From contig JADRCO010000054.1 of the NCBI GenBank assembly GCA_021464525.1, positions 1-62,185 on the forward strand: a stretch of DNA of 62,185 nt. Direction: 5' to 3'. This DNA is from Rhizophagus sp. LPA8_4_AMF. Taxonomy: Eukaryota; Glomeromycota; Glomeromycetes; Glomerales; Glomeraceae. The notes under the pieces are model-generated. The model was not told the origin of the DNA and did no database searches. It saw nothing but the letters and a program-made list of their open reading frames with translations. The translations under genes and the position numbers were made by a program. Positions 1-11,993 of this stretch are shown here, piece by piece (the first letter of the stretch is position 1; each line of letters begins with the position of its first letter).

Positions 1-35
1 AATTTAATAAACGAAAGAATAAAAAAAAATATTAG

Positions 36-89
<54 letters not shown>

Positions 90-1949
90 TGAAAAATGAG
101 AATAAAAAAATCAAATAGAAAAAAAAAACGAGTGATTAAATATTTTATTGTTTATTTTATTTTGTATTTATACATTCATTTTGGATATATAACAAGGTAA
201 AATATTCCTAAAATTAACTTCTTAACCGGTTTAAGAAGTATTATCAGAAAATCAATATGAAATCAAACAACACCCAAAAGAGTTAAACTTTTTTTAGGTC
301 GTACTAATTATAGAAACTTAAATAGATCATACGGATTGGTTTATTTGATACGCATTTTTATATTAATTATTAGTCAATCATTAAAAAAATTGATTTTTTT
401 AATTCCCGAATCCGACTGGATATATATCAACCTACTGAATATATATTAACATAAAGTTTCAACCTTTATTTTTATTATAGACTATCCGAGGATTATAAAC
501 CAAGGAGGGAAATGCACAAAAATGTACAGTTTATTAATAACCGATTAATTTCGATATAGAGTTTTCTAAATGATCTAGACTAAATTAACCATTTTATTTG
601 ATTATTATATAATAAAAATCTTTTTTTTTTTATTCTAGAAAATTACTGTAAACTTTATCAATGAGAATGATGTACTACGGCAGGAAACAAAGAAATTACG
701 ATTTTCAGCTGAAATAATTGAAATAATTAGACATTATGTAATATTATGACAATGTTTCATTATACTCCATTTAAATCTAAAGAAATTTATTTATTATGAT
801 AATTTTTTTTTTCGTTGGGACTATCAAACGAGTGTGTAACAATAAAATTATTAAAAATTACTGATTTCACCAAATCCTACATAAAATTGCAGAAAAATTT
901 CTGTGAAAGGGAAAATCAAAGATAAATCAAATCATAACCGGAGTTCCGTTTTGCATATTTATTTATTTATATGGAAAATTTGGAGTACAAACAATAAAAT
1001 GATGACATTATTTTGGTAAAAAGGCTCTTATTAACTATTAATAGCGTTAGCCCTCTAGAAAAAAAAAAAAAAAATTTACATTTAGATTTTTTTCAAATTC
1101 TTTTTTTGATTTATAATAAAAATATAAATATAAAAAAAAATATTGATACTATTTATATTAAAAAAACGAGAAAAAATAATATTTCATCTCAATTTCAAAC
1201 ATTTTTAATATACATATTAAAGATTACGCATGCATAGATCTATTGCATAGATCTATTTATAGAATGATTTATTATTAGAAATTATAATAATGATTCTCCT
1301 AATAATCAGGAACCATTCTTTTTTTTTATTTAATATGATTCAATTTTTTTTTGGAACTTGATTAAATCCTGGTTGTTATACAATGAGATTTGATTATTAT
1401 TTTAAAGTTATAATAATAATAAAATTTTTTTTTTTATCATCATTTTTTAAGGAAATCGTATATTATATTTTTAAAGGTTCATTTAGAAATTGAAATACAT
1501 TTAATTATCCTCTATTTGGACATTACTTGCCGATTTTGTATTTCATTCTACAATAGTGATTCATACTTTCAAATTTAGGCAATTGATTTTGTTTGTAAAA
1601 AATTTACCTTTTATTCATTAATAATGATATTGATCGACGTTTTACTTTCGGTCGAAATTTTTGCCGAATTATTATTTATAGACCATTTAATTTACAATAT
1701 GGTCAGTAGTATGGTGAAGTCTATGAAATCTTAAATTTCATAGAATTTTGTTGTGAGAAAGAAAATGTTGCGTTAAATTTCTAGTTGATCAAACTCTATC
1801 CGATTTGATAATTATATAATTTGTTCTATAGAGAAACTATCTTACAATGGAAATGTTTGCTTAAATAGTTGGTTGTTATTCTTATTATTGTCATTAATAA
1901 TTAATAAACTTATCCCGAAAAAAAAAAATATTACTCCATAAATTCTTAA
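1..1949. other. AT-rich region without a recognisable gene
   Basis: I see no supported gene. There are long A and T homopolymers near 37-85, and a perfect 13-bp tandem duplication (GCATAGATCTATT) at 1232-1257. Short open frames here (for example 1013-1237) have the K/N/I composition of random AT-rich DNA. Confidence 0.6.
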
Positions 1950-3464
1950 TTAAGGTATTTGATCATTTTGGAATGCATTTTTAATGCCATTAACTATAAT
2001 ATTAACATCAAAATCATTTGGTATACCAACTGAAGGACTGGTGCTAGCAATCGGTTGAATATTGTTGGTAGATTCGGAAATTTGATAATTCACGTTATCA
2101 TTTGAATAATTATTATTTGAAAATGGATTTAAATAGCCTCTATCGAAGTGAGTAGCTGCATTATTATTGTAAGATGGGACTGAAGTATTAATCTCAACTA
2201 GAGGATTATTATAACCTCCATTTGTGGATGTACTAACATCGGTTATAATTTTATCTTCTCGAATTAACTGATATATAACGTTTTCAATTTTAATAAAATC
2301 GCCATTTTCTGGTGCATGTTCTACCTTAAATGATAGATATTTAATGCCTCCAATTGTAAAACGATTTATACTATCCGATAATCCACTACGACTTGACTGA
2401 TTACTAATGTTCCCATTTGTAAAAGTATTAATATAACTGTCATCATTCATAAATCCTTCATTTGTAGAAGTAGAATAAAATGAATTCGAATCACATGATA
2501 ATCCGTTTGTGTGTCCACGATTGACAATTGTAGAAGTACTATCGTAGTTAAAGTCATTAGGGATTGTAAAAGCATTTGCAGAAGTATCAGTATTAACCGA
2601 GCCAATAAAATTGTGACATGAGTCTGAAACAGGAAATGTCGATATACGAGAAGTGGTAATACCAGCATTAACCGTGGTGTATCCACGACTTAACTGATTA
2701 CTAACGTTCCCATTTGTAAAAGTACCAGTAAAACTGCTATCGAGGTTATGATTCATAAATCCTTCATTTGTAGAAGTAGAATAAAATGAATTTGAACCAC
2801 ACGGTAATCCGTTTGTGTGACCACTATTGATAGTACTGGTGCAATTAAAGTCATTGAGGCCATTTTCAGCGTTAACAGGTCCGTAAACGTGACAGTCCTC
2901 ATTATCATCAGCATCAAGATGATTATTAGATGAACCGATATCTCTGATATCATGCGTATCAGGTCCTATAAAAAAAAAAAAAAAATCATTTAAATTTAAT
3001 TTTATAAATTTTATATGTAATAAAAGGGATTATATATGTTAAATCATACCAATATATAACCTTCGATTTTTTTTGGTCATATTTGATTTAATCGACTTAA
3101 AATCGAGTTCCTAAAAATAATTTCAATAATTATTAATTAAGTTTATGAATAAAAATTATATATGGTAATAATTCAAATGTAAATTTTTATTACTAACATC
3201 ATTAACTTCAATCGGTTTCCCACTTTTCACGTTATATAATTTCCATCCTTGGTTTAAATTAAATTCTTTACGGATTTTTTCTGATATATTATCAGTTTTA
3301 TAAATTATAATTTTTTTAATATGTTTTTTCTTTAATTTAAACCATAAAGAACGACCAATTTTTGGAATCGTATTTGGTGATACTTTTTTAAAACACACTA
3401 CAGTTAATTCTATCATTTCAGCTACAGGTCTTCCAGCTTTACGAACATTGTTTTGACCATCCAT
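1950..3464 (-). CDS. Hypothetical Asn/Ser-rich protein with an internal tandem duplication
   Basis: Two exons, 3464-3194 and 2965-1950, give 428 aa. The 228-nt intron has a GTAATA donor and an ATAG acceptor, and the phases match (codon split A|GA); the alternative donor GTTAGT four bases upstream would break the frame. Residues 1-90 are basic and fairly ordered (RPVAEMIELTVV, KKKHIKKIIIYK). The second exon is rich in N, S, T and D. It contains a tandem duplication of about 100 residues: the block TNGL-C-SNSFYSTSTNEGFMN occurs twice (DNA near 2753-2820 and 2447-2515), and FTNGN-SNQ occurs in both halves. A more ordered segment (GIKYLSFKVEHAPENGDFIK) lies between repeats. I recognise no family. 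Coding is supported by the long open frame and matching splice phases; function is unknown. Confidence 0.6.
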
Positions 3465-5000
3465 TATAGGTAAAATTATTAAATATTTTTAGTAAAAAAA
3501 AACAATTTAAATTAATTATTTGAATGACGGGAAACTGGGAAACTTGGTCAAAGTCATAATTCAAAGGGTTTATTTATCAAAGAGAAGGGTATTACAATTC
3601 TTGATTGATTGAATGTATTGCATGTGGTTATCTGGGATAAAATTCATTTTTCTGGTACGCCAAACTAACTTATTAGCGTAAATTTTATAAAGCGACTTAT
3701 AAATAAATCTATTCTTAAATACTTTCTTATGATATAAAGTGAATTTTTAAATACTTTCCTATAAACAAAAAAACGATCAACAGTAGCATTTCTGCAGAAG
3801 GCATAATTGTAATACCATATGAAGTCGGATATAGTTATTAACGTAATTACACTGTAATTATACGGAATTGTCCGTTATATGAAGTATTACATATTTCCTC
3901 GTTTTTTAGAAATGGGATTTTTTTTTTTAAAAAAAAAACTATCTTCACTTACATCGAAAATTTGATAAAGGTAGAAACCATTAGGTCGATTTTTTATAGG
4001 CGAATTTTGATTAATCTAACATGAAACAAAAGTGGCGAAAAATAATAAGGGTTACATGCAGAACCAATCGGAGATACATTTCCATCGGAAAAATGATATA
4101 TTATATAGTCCGTTGACATTTTTATTATCTTTTCTTATATAGAAATTAAATTTTGTAACCCCCATTTTTCGGGCCAAAAATGAGAAAGCATTTAGGAAGA
4201 AATTAATAAAAAGAGAATTTTCTTTTTTTTTTTTAGATATTAGATTTTTTTTTATTAATGGAAAAAATGTTATAATATTTTTCTAATAAATTTTGCTGTT
4301 TAGAAATCAATAAAAGTTTGCAACTTGTATACGTCACGCTTTCGATGGACAAACAATGGGAAAGTAACACAATATATTCTTATTATATATGTACCGTATT
4401 AAGAAAGTATATAACGATAAAAATTTCGAATATTTTACGACTAATTCAATAAATTTAAATTCATGAATTTATGATTATATTTTCATATTTCAATGCTGAA
4501 AAACTAAAGCTGAAATCCGTACCGACGCGATACTATTAATAGAACTTAGCAGTTAGGTAAACAACCTTAAAAAAAATAACGCATAATTAATTATGATGAC
4601 TTTAGATGATGATTCAACTTTAATTGCAATAGTCCAATCAATTTCGTTAGAAATTAGGTAATCATTGTTTATTCGTTAATCGATTATCTAACAACCTTTA
4701 ATCTTAAATTTAAATATGATATTTTTCTAGAGCATTTATCTTTGGACTATCTATAATAAATCTCTAAGAAAACATTGAAAAAAATTTTTTTTTTTATATT
4801 TATTTACAAAATCAAATAATTAAATTTGAAATTTTAAACTAATAATGTAAAATCGCAAAAATATTAGTCACTAAATATTAATACTTATAATAAAGTCCAT
4901 TAAATCACTAATTATATAATCCATACAATCCATTAAATCACTAATTATTATTAATCACTATAATTGCTAATTATTAAATCTATTCTATTTAACGCGTTTA
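3465..5000. other. Intergenic AT-rich region
   Basis: No strong gene. It holds poly-T/poly-A stretches (3917-3940, 4205-4255) and, near the right end, short direct repeats of the type AAATCACTAATTAT (about 4902-4980). A very short two-exon open frame at 4593-4767 is listed separately. Confidence 0.5.
4593..4767 (+). CDS. Possible 33-aa two-exon peptide (weak)
   Basis: An ATG at 4593 opens 65 nt ending at AG|GTAATC (4657/4658). A T-rich tract ending TTTTCTAG precedes 4731, and the joined frame continues in matching phase (AG|A) to a TAA at 4765-4767. The product would be 33 aa, acidic at the N-terminus (MMTLDDDS) and hydrophobic at the C-terminus. The splice signals are good, but so short a peptide can arise by chance or be a decayed gene start. 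No homology is recognised. Confidence 0.15.
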
Positions 5001-7523
5001 TTAAGCAATAATAAAGAATGAGAAACTTATAATTCCAACTAAAAAACTTAATGCAATACTCCATATTGCATGATTTTCTTCCAAGACAATAGTACTATTA
5101 TTGTCAATATCTGTAGGTTCAGGTGGTAGGGGTGATGTTATTTTCTTTACGATGACAACTGTACTCGGTGGTATATATGTAGAAAAGGTTGTAGGCTCTC
5201 CTTTTTCATTTGTTGTCGTTATGAACTTTGTTGTACCAGGGATAACTGATGTGAATGTTGTTATAAATGTTGTAAATGAGGCAGGTTTATCAGGTTTTGC
5301 CCCGCCTCCATTATTGGGTAAATTAGTAATAGTTTCGTCGGGTACAGTGATAGTAGGTAATATTCCTGTACTATAAATTTTTTTTTTAAAAAGAAAAAAT
5401 AAATAAAAGTGAATACAATATTTATATAGAATGAGATAAATTAAATTATGTAATATAATCAAGTCTTATTCTTACTCTTTAAGTTGCTTTGCAGGAACGT
5501 CCTTTTGAGGATCCTCCACAGGAACTTGCTTCGGTACAGGATTAGGAACAGGAGCATCTTGCGGACCGTTTTTAGGAACATCTTGCTTTGTTATAGCAGA
5601 ATCAGGAGCACCCTCTTTTGGCACATTAGGAGTATCTTGATTTGGTGCAGGAGAATCTTTAGGAGCATCTTGATTTGGTAAAGGAGTAGGATCCTTAGGA
5701 ACGTCCTGATTTGGCACATTAGAAGTATCTTGATTTGATGGAGGAGGATCTTTAGGAGTGTCTTGTTTTGGTATAGGTGTATCCTTAGGAACATTTGGAT
5801 TCGGTACGTTAGGAATATCTTGCTTCGTTACAGGAGAATCAGGAACACCCTCTTTTGGCACATTAGGAGTATCTTGATTTGGTGCAGGAGAATCTTTAGG
5901 AGCATCTTGATTTGGTAAAGGAGTAGGATCCTTAGGAACGTCCTGATTTGGCACATTAGAAGTATCTTGATTTGATGGAGGAGGATCTTTAGGAGTGTCT
6001 TGTTTTGGTATAGGTGTATCCTTAGGAACATTTGGATTCGGTACGTTAGGAATATCTTGCTTCGTTACAGGAGAATCAGGAACACCCTCTTTTGGCACAT
6101 TAGGAGTATCTTGATTTGGTGCAGGAGAATCTTTAGGAGCATCTTGATTTGGTAAAGGAGTAGGATCCTTAGGAACGTCCTGATTTGGCACATTAGAAGT
6201 ATCTTGATTTGATGGAGGAGGATCTTTAGGAGTGTCTTGTTTTGGTACAGGTGTATCCTTAGGAACATCTGGATTCGGTACGTTAGGAATATCTTGCTTC
6301 GTTACAGGAGCATCGGGATCATCTTGTTTTGGCACATTAGGAGTATCTTGATTTGGCACAGGAGTAGGATCCTTAGGAATGTCTTGTTTTGGTGTGTTAG
6401 GAGTATCCTGATTTGGTGTGGGAGGCTCCTTAGGAACATCCTTAGGAACATCATCTTTAGGGGCGTCTTTTGGAGCATCCTTGGGAGTATCTTTGGGAAC
6501 ATCTTTCGGAGCGTCCTTAGGAGCATCATTGGGAACATCTTGTTTTGGTACATTAGGAATATCTTGCTTTGTTATAGGAGCATCTTTTGGAGCATCTTTG
6601 GGAACATCTTTAGGTGCATCTTTAGGTGCATCTTTTGGAGCATCATTAGGAGCGTCCTTAGGAGCATCCTTAGGAGCATCTTTTGGAGAATCTTTTGGAG
6701 CATCTTTTGGAGCATCATTAGGAGCGTCCTTAGGTGCATCTTTTGGAGCATCATCCTTAGGAGCATCCTTAGGAGCATCTTTTGGAGCATCCTTGGGAAC
6801 ATCTTGTATTGGTACATTAGGAATATCTTGCTTTGTTATAGGAGCATCCTTGGGAACTTCCTTAGGTGCATCTTTTGGAGCGTCTTTTGGAGCATCCTTA
6901 GGTGCATCTTTTGGAGCATCATTGGGAGCGTCCTTGGGAGCGTCTTTTGGAGCATCTTTTGGAGCATCCTTAGGTGCGTCCTTAGGTACATCTTTTGGAA
7001 CACCCTTAGGTGCATCATTGGGAGTATCATTGGGAGTGTCCTTAGGTGCATCTTTTGGAGCATCCTTAGGTCCATCATTGGGAGCCTTGGGAACATCATT
7101 TGGAGCATCTTTAGGTGCGTCCTTAGGTGCATCTTTTGAAGCATCTTTGGGTGTATCCTTCGGAGCATCATTGGGAGCGTCCTTGGGAGCGTCTTTTGGA
7201 GAATCTTTTGGAGCATCCTTAGGTGCGTCCTTAGGTACATCTTTTGGAACACCCTTAGGTGCATCATTGGGAGTATCATTGGGAGCGTCCTTAGGTACAT
7301 CTTTTGGAGCATCCTTAGGTCCATCATTGGGAGCATCTTTTGGAGCTGGTACGTCATTTTTTTTTGGTGTATTATCTTGTTTAGGTATATCTTGTCGTTT
7401 TTGTAATAATTTTCTACTCATAATTCGATTATTAGAAACCGATGAAGTTCTCGCATTTGTAATTGTCAAAATCGATATCAATATTAACAGAAAAACTAAA
7501 GTCCATTTTTTACTTCTCTTCAT
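5001..7523 (-). CDS. Secreted Pro/Lys/Asp/Ala repeat protein with probable GPI anchor
   Basis: Exons 7523-5476 and 5370-5001 are joined across a 105-nt intron (GTAAGA donor, TTATAG acceptor, codon GA|T) and give 805 aa. Residues 1-24 form a clear signal peptide (KRSKKW then a hydrophobic core ending TNA). Residues about 45-370 are dense PKDAP/PNDAP/PKDVP repeats. They are followed by longer units with PNQDTPNVP and PVTKQDIPNVP, including three near-identical 79-residue blocks. The second exon is Thr/Pro-rich, and the chain ends in a hydrophobic segment (IWSIALSFLVGIISFSFFIIA) with nothing after it, as in GPI-attachment signals. Without the second exon the anchor would be missed. Expected to be a cell-surface or wall protein; the repeats suggest an extended, disordered stalk. 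No enzymatic domain is visible. Function is unknown, and wall or symbiotic-interface roles are speculation. Confidence 0.8.
5591..6301 (-). repeat. Three 237-bp in-frame tandem repeats
   Basis: Three nearly identical 237-bp units (5591-5827, 5828-6064, 6065-6301) lie inside the repeat protein gene. Each encodes 79 residues, so the period is a multiple of three and keeps the frame. The near identity points to recent expansion or gene conversion. Confidence 0.9.
6418..7330 (-). repeat. Short-period PKDAP-coding minisatellite
   Basis: Degenerate 12-15-bp units (minus strand CCxAAxGAxGCx) encode PKDAP, PNDAP and PKDVP. The plus strand of the array is also free of stops for 374 codons (6418-7542), reading GASLGASFGAS. 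That is a by-product of the repeat. Confidence 0.85.
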
Positions 7524-10500
7524 ATTTATTAATTCTTTCTGATTCTATTTTCCCTTTTAATTGTAATAACAAAGTTTTTTATCATTAAATATTAACGTTC
7601 GATGATCCCTTTCTAATTGTTAAATATTAAACTTTGTCAAATTAAAATGGGAAAATTAAACGAGAAAAAAATACAGTATATACCAGCTATAATTATATAC
7701 GAAAAAAAAGTATGTTTGATTACGAATAATATATGCCAGATAATTTTATGAATGTATTTATCAAATTTATCAAATTGAACACGAAAAATAAAAAATTTGA
7801 ACAACAAAAATTACGCATAAAATGCAACATATAAAGGCTTTATTTATATAGAAAAACATCTATTTCTTTACTATTATGGATAAAATTTTTTAAAGATTGT
7901 GACAAAAGTGCATAAATGTTAGACATTAAACATTTATCCTGTTGTCTGAAAACGGGTCCGATTCATTCTTTTTTTTAAATTCGTATATATTTTACTAGTT
8001 ATAGACGCCATTTGCATTTATTTGGGAGAAAAAATCAATATAAGGATCTTCTCCGTACTGGATTAAATTATTTGAGTAGTTGCACCAAATATATTGAAAC
8101 ATTGTTTTTAGTTTCTTTGGTCATTTTTTTGGTATTATAACAAAAAGCGGTCGTGTAACCTTGTGGCATCCGAGACTTATTCACATTTGATTTAAAACTA
8201 AATCTTTGATCCCCTATATGATCTACTTGTCGTACGAATATTGTTTATGCTAACTTCTTTTTATTAACAATAGCAGTGTGATACAATATGATTATAATTA
8301 AATAATGTAGAAAAATTAATTTAAGGAAAAGAAAAAAAAAAAAAAGTTCGGTTATTGGAAATTTGGCTTCAATGGTGTCATGGTGATCAATTCTGGTTAA
8401 GAATTTACAAGATAGTTAAAATAGTTAGTTTAAATCACAGATTCGGGGAATTCCGTTAAACCAATTTTATATCGGAGCAAAATTTTTCGCGCGGTGAATT
8501 TATGACGCAGCACACCAAATTTGGTAGTAGTTTTTTCCAAGGTTGTTATTTCTTTGTTATTTTTATAATCCTTGTTGCCCCCAACCGCGCATAAATATTT
8601 GACAAATTCGATAATAAATATTTCTAAAAAAATAACTTGGTCATATGCGAGCGAACCAATGAAATTGCTTCACTAACAATGAAGTTGGTAGATGACATAA
8701 CAAGTTGTTATCGTACCAAGAGTCAATTCCTTTATAATAGAGACTTATTCGGTAGTCTAATAAATATTCATTGGACAATAAATTCAATAATTCATATTTT
8801 AATGAAAAAAATTTTTTTTCTTCATAAAATTATTTAAATGCCTACTAAATACCCGAGAAGTAGAGATGGTGCATCTATTCTATACTACAATTTATGATAG
8901 ATTGAAAAATTTTGAGATTTTCATATACTGTACGTTGATATTACAAAGGTGTAACTTCTCTAAATAATTTAATGTTATTTAGTACCCGATATGATCGTGA
9001 TGCTTTGTATTTAATATTCGAATCTACCGATTTGGATTGTTGTACAATGGATATATTACTGGTCTCACTGATTTGTGAATTATTCATTCAGATATTTTTC
9101 TTTCGAAACAAAGGCATAGTTGAAAATTTTACGAAAGAAAAGGTATTGAAAATTATTGAAAATTTACGTAAAATGTATATTTTAAATCTCCCTTCATCAT
9201 AAATTTTCAGCAATTTAAACCATTTATCCGAACCGGAAGAAGCTTCCTACAGCAAAATATGACTTTTATCAAAAAAAAAAAAAAACTATTTAGAGGTCAA
9301 AGATTGGGCTTAATAAGAAAAAATTTCCTTTTTATATTTCGTAACGATTATTTAGTTCCCCCACAAAGATAAAATATTTTCCGGTCTTTGGAAATTTTCG
9401 GATAATAAGGCTGCGCTCCCAATTTTTTGTGACGCAGCAGAACTGGTTATAGAGTATAGACCGGAAAGTGGTAAAATTTGATGAAACCTTTTATCATTTT
9501 ACTCTGCTGGTCTTAAAAAAAAAGCCAATTTTTCCATTTATTGGCCTTTAGCTAAACTTACTGCGCCTCAAATCCAAGAGCATTCTTTATAACTTTCCTA
9601 AGACCGAGAAAGACCAAAGAATGACTGTCCATCTTTAACTTCAACCGGTCTCAGCCTTTGAATACGGTCTGGATTATTTATGGCGCAGCAGGACCGTTTT
9701 ATTTTTTAGGACCGACCAAAGACCAACCAAAAGACATCTAAAAATTTTTACAGTAACAGGTACAGCCAGAACTCGATATAACGAACCCTCTGGTTCAATG
9801 GAAAAATTCGTTATATCAAAATTTATAAGTTTGATATATTTGATATACCGATTTTTATATGTTCATATATAAAGATAAATTTAAAAAAATCGCTTTATCG
9901 TGAAATGCATAGTCGTTCTGACTGTAGTACATACCATCTTTTTTTAAAAAAAATTTCTTTATTTTAGACTTTTTATAAACGTGTCTTTTTTTAGATGAAT
10001 AGATTTTTCGTACATGGCTTTTTTTATAATAATGTAGTTACGGGTATAATTTGTTACAATACCGGGAGAGGATTGCAATGTAGTATATATCTTTGGTAAT
10101 GATGTAGTTACGTATAATTCATTAAATTGCAATATAAATTTTTGGTAACGATGAATGTATATATTTTATGAAACAAAACATACAGTATGGTAACGATCGT
10201 TACATATTTTCTAGTGACGATTGTTACATAACTCAGGTAATGATGTCCACGAGGGTCTTGCCGCCCGAAGGGATCAAGTAAATCGACTGCGGAGAAGAAA
10301 ATAAGTGGAGCAACTGCGGGGAAGAATATAAGTGGACAACAGTTATAAAGATTTAATTCAATTATTAGTCCGTTACTCTCTTTTCCATGTCATGTGACAA
10401 ATAGTATAAAACTACTGCGGGAAACTAACTCAACACTATAGATTTTGTTTGGAACACATTCCTTAGTAAAGTAATAGTTCTGATTCCGATTAATGAATAG

Positions 10501-11522
10501 GGAAATAATTGAACATGTAATAGAAGAGCAGTATTAATACTTGAAGCTTTCTAGATTAGAACTTTCTAAGAATCGCGAGATTTTTCTTGGGAAGTTTCTA
10601 CCGTTTCACTTAATAATTTAGTCTGAGCATTTGTATTTTTTTTCTTTAAAAGCGGACTATGATTTAACTATATATACACTCTTACAGTTTCAACGATCTC
10701 GTAGGACAGTTAGTTCATGTTATAAAGATTCTTTTAAATGACAAAAAAAAGATATTTCAGAATTTGTTTTCATATCTCGGTCAAAAGTCTTAATCAGTGA
10801 ACTGGTATTCTCTAGATTCTACTATATGATGAGAATACATTATCAACAAAGAAAATACTTAACACATTCGATCACTGTCAAAGAAAATTCTGAATTACTT
10901 CGAAGCAGCATGAAAAGGATAATTGGTATTATTGTTGAGTGTTGAAGGAACGTGTCAGTGTAGATAGTTCTCCGGTTACTAGAATCAAAAGAAACGAATT
11001 TTTATTTTATGTTTTTCCAATATGCAATGTTCTTCTATCATAATTTTTTAAAATATATGTTAGAGAATTTTTTAACTATACAATTTTAATAAAGCTTTTA
11101 TCTGCTCTCTTTCGCAATTTGCTTAAAAACTCAAATGATTAAATTTTATACAAGATGTGAATTATTCAGACTTGCTTTATTAATACAGAGTTAAAAAATA
11201 TCAGGACTTTGCTCATAATACATGCGAAATACTATAAGAAACACCCGTTTGTTTTGCAAACCTCTATCCACCCTCACTTCAATCAAAGACAACCTGAAAA
11301 TCCTCAAGATGACACCTTATTAATTCTGATTACCGCATTACAAATGTCCAGCACGCCGGGTTGAGATTTAACCCTTTAAAAAGAATAGGAAGGACCTTAG
11401 AATCAGATTTAATCTATGAATTTTGCTAAATGTAACCGCAGGTAATGGAATATTTCTGGAATTTTATCTAAATTAAGTGGCTGAAACTGAATTTTTGGCC
11501 AGAATTATAGCAATGCCCTTAA
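7524..11522. other. Gene-free region of old repeats
   Basis: No supported gene. Fragments sharing a motif like GACGCAGCA recur at about 8502, 9430 and 9680 (the last as GGCGCAGCA), suggesting a degraded dispersed repeat. A MITE lies at 9761-9926. Around 10020-10240, phrases like GGTAATGATGTAGTTACG recur, and near 10283-10345 a phrase of about 27 bp, ACTGCGG-GAAGAA-ATAAGTGGA, is repeated twice. Two short open frames (8637-8837, 8972-9202) lack any recognisable feature. Confidence 0.5.
9761..9926. mobile_element. MITE with TA ends, Tc1/mariner- or pogo-like
   Basis: The segment begins TACAGCCAGAAC and ends in the reverse complement of TACAGTCAGAAC. That gives terminal inverted repeats of about 12 bp, bounded by TA as in Tc1/mariner-superfamily insertions. 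The left end continues TCGATATAACGAACC, a phrase typical of pogo/Fot-type ends, and an internal inverted copy (TTCGTTATATC) follows within 45 bp. At 166 bp it cannot encode a transposase. Family assignment is inference. Confidence 0.5.
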
Positions 11523-11993
11523 TCAATTGTCTAAATCACACAAATAAATATCATACCACGATATGTTTGTTTTAACGTTTCTCGACCAGACTCTGATTGC
11601 ATCATCACTTTGAAAAATAAAAAGAAAACCATGATTCACATAGTCCACTGCTCCATTCGCAGTCAAGTTCGCAACTATTGCCACTTGCGTTTGAGCTGCA
11701 ATTCCATTGTGACCTGGATTTGCAGGGTCATGGTTAAAATCTAAATTATTCCAATCAAAAAGTATCGCTGGCATTTCATTATCGTTTTTGATTGAATGGA
11801 GGACAATTTCAGCTGTCTGTGGATTTTGTAATATAATTGGAAGAGCTGCAGAAGCTAAATGTAAAAATTTATATACTTATGAAAATAATTTAACTGTTAA
11901 TTTTTATTACTTGCCTAAAGAACACTTTCTCACGAGTTTGTTAACGTTTTGCCATTGAATTCTTTGACGGATAAATGTAAGAAGATTAAACAT
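11523..11993 (-). CDS. Hypothetical 136-aa protein, two exons with a GC-AG intron
   Basis: Exon 1 is 11993-11915 and exon 2 is 11854-11523. The 60-nt intron starts GCAAGT and ends TTTAG. The GC donor is the only one that keeps the frame (codon G|CT). Using the GT four bases downstream puts exon 2 in a frame that meets a stop after about 16 codons. The protein starts MFNLLTFIRQRIQWQNVNKL and continues into a compact domain with many small hydrophobic residues and the phrases AEIVLHSIKNDNE, FDWNNLDF, GAVDYVNHGFLF and IRVWSRNVKTNISWYD. It looks globular and perhaps beta-rich. I do not recognise the family. It sits alone among repeats and may belong to a lineage-specific family. Confidence 0.5.

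Noticed and set aside
5101-7542. Long plus-strand frames opposite the PKDAP gene (for example 6237-7139 and 6418-7542)
   Set aside because: They follow from the repeat composition of the minus-strand gene. That gene has a signal peptide, an intron and a C-terminal anchor; the plus frames have none.
8637-9202. Two short plus-strand frames as genes
   Set aside because: No domain, no splice context and random AT-type composition inside old repeat DNA.
10250-10290. CCGCCCGAAGGGATC phrase as a possible rRNA or tRNA piece
   Set aside because: Too short, with no continuation into conserved rRNA or a cloverleaf; it sits in a degenerate repeat.
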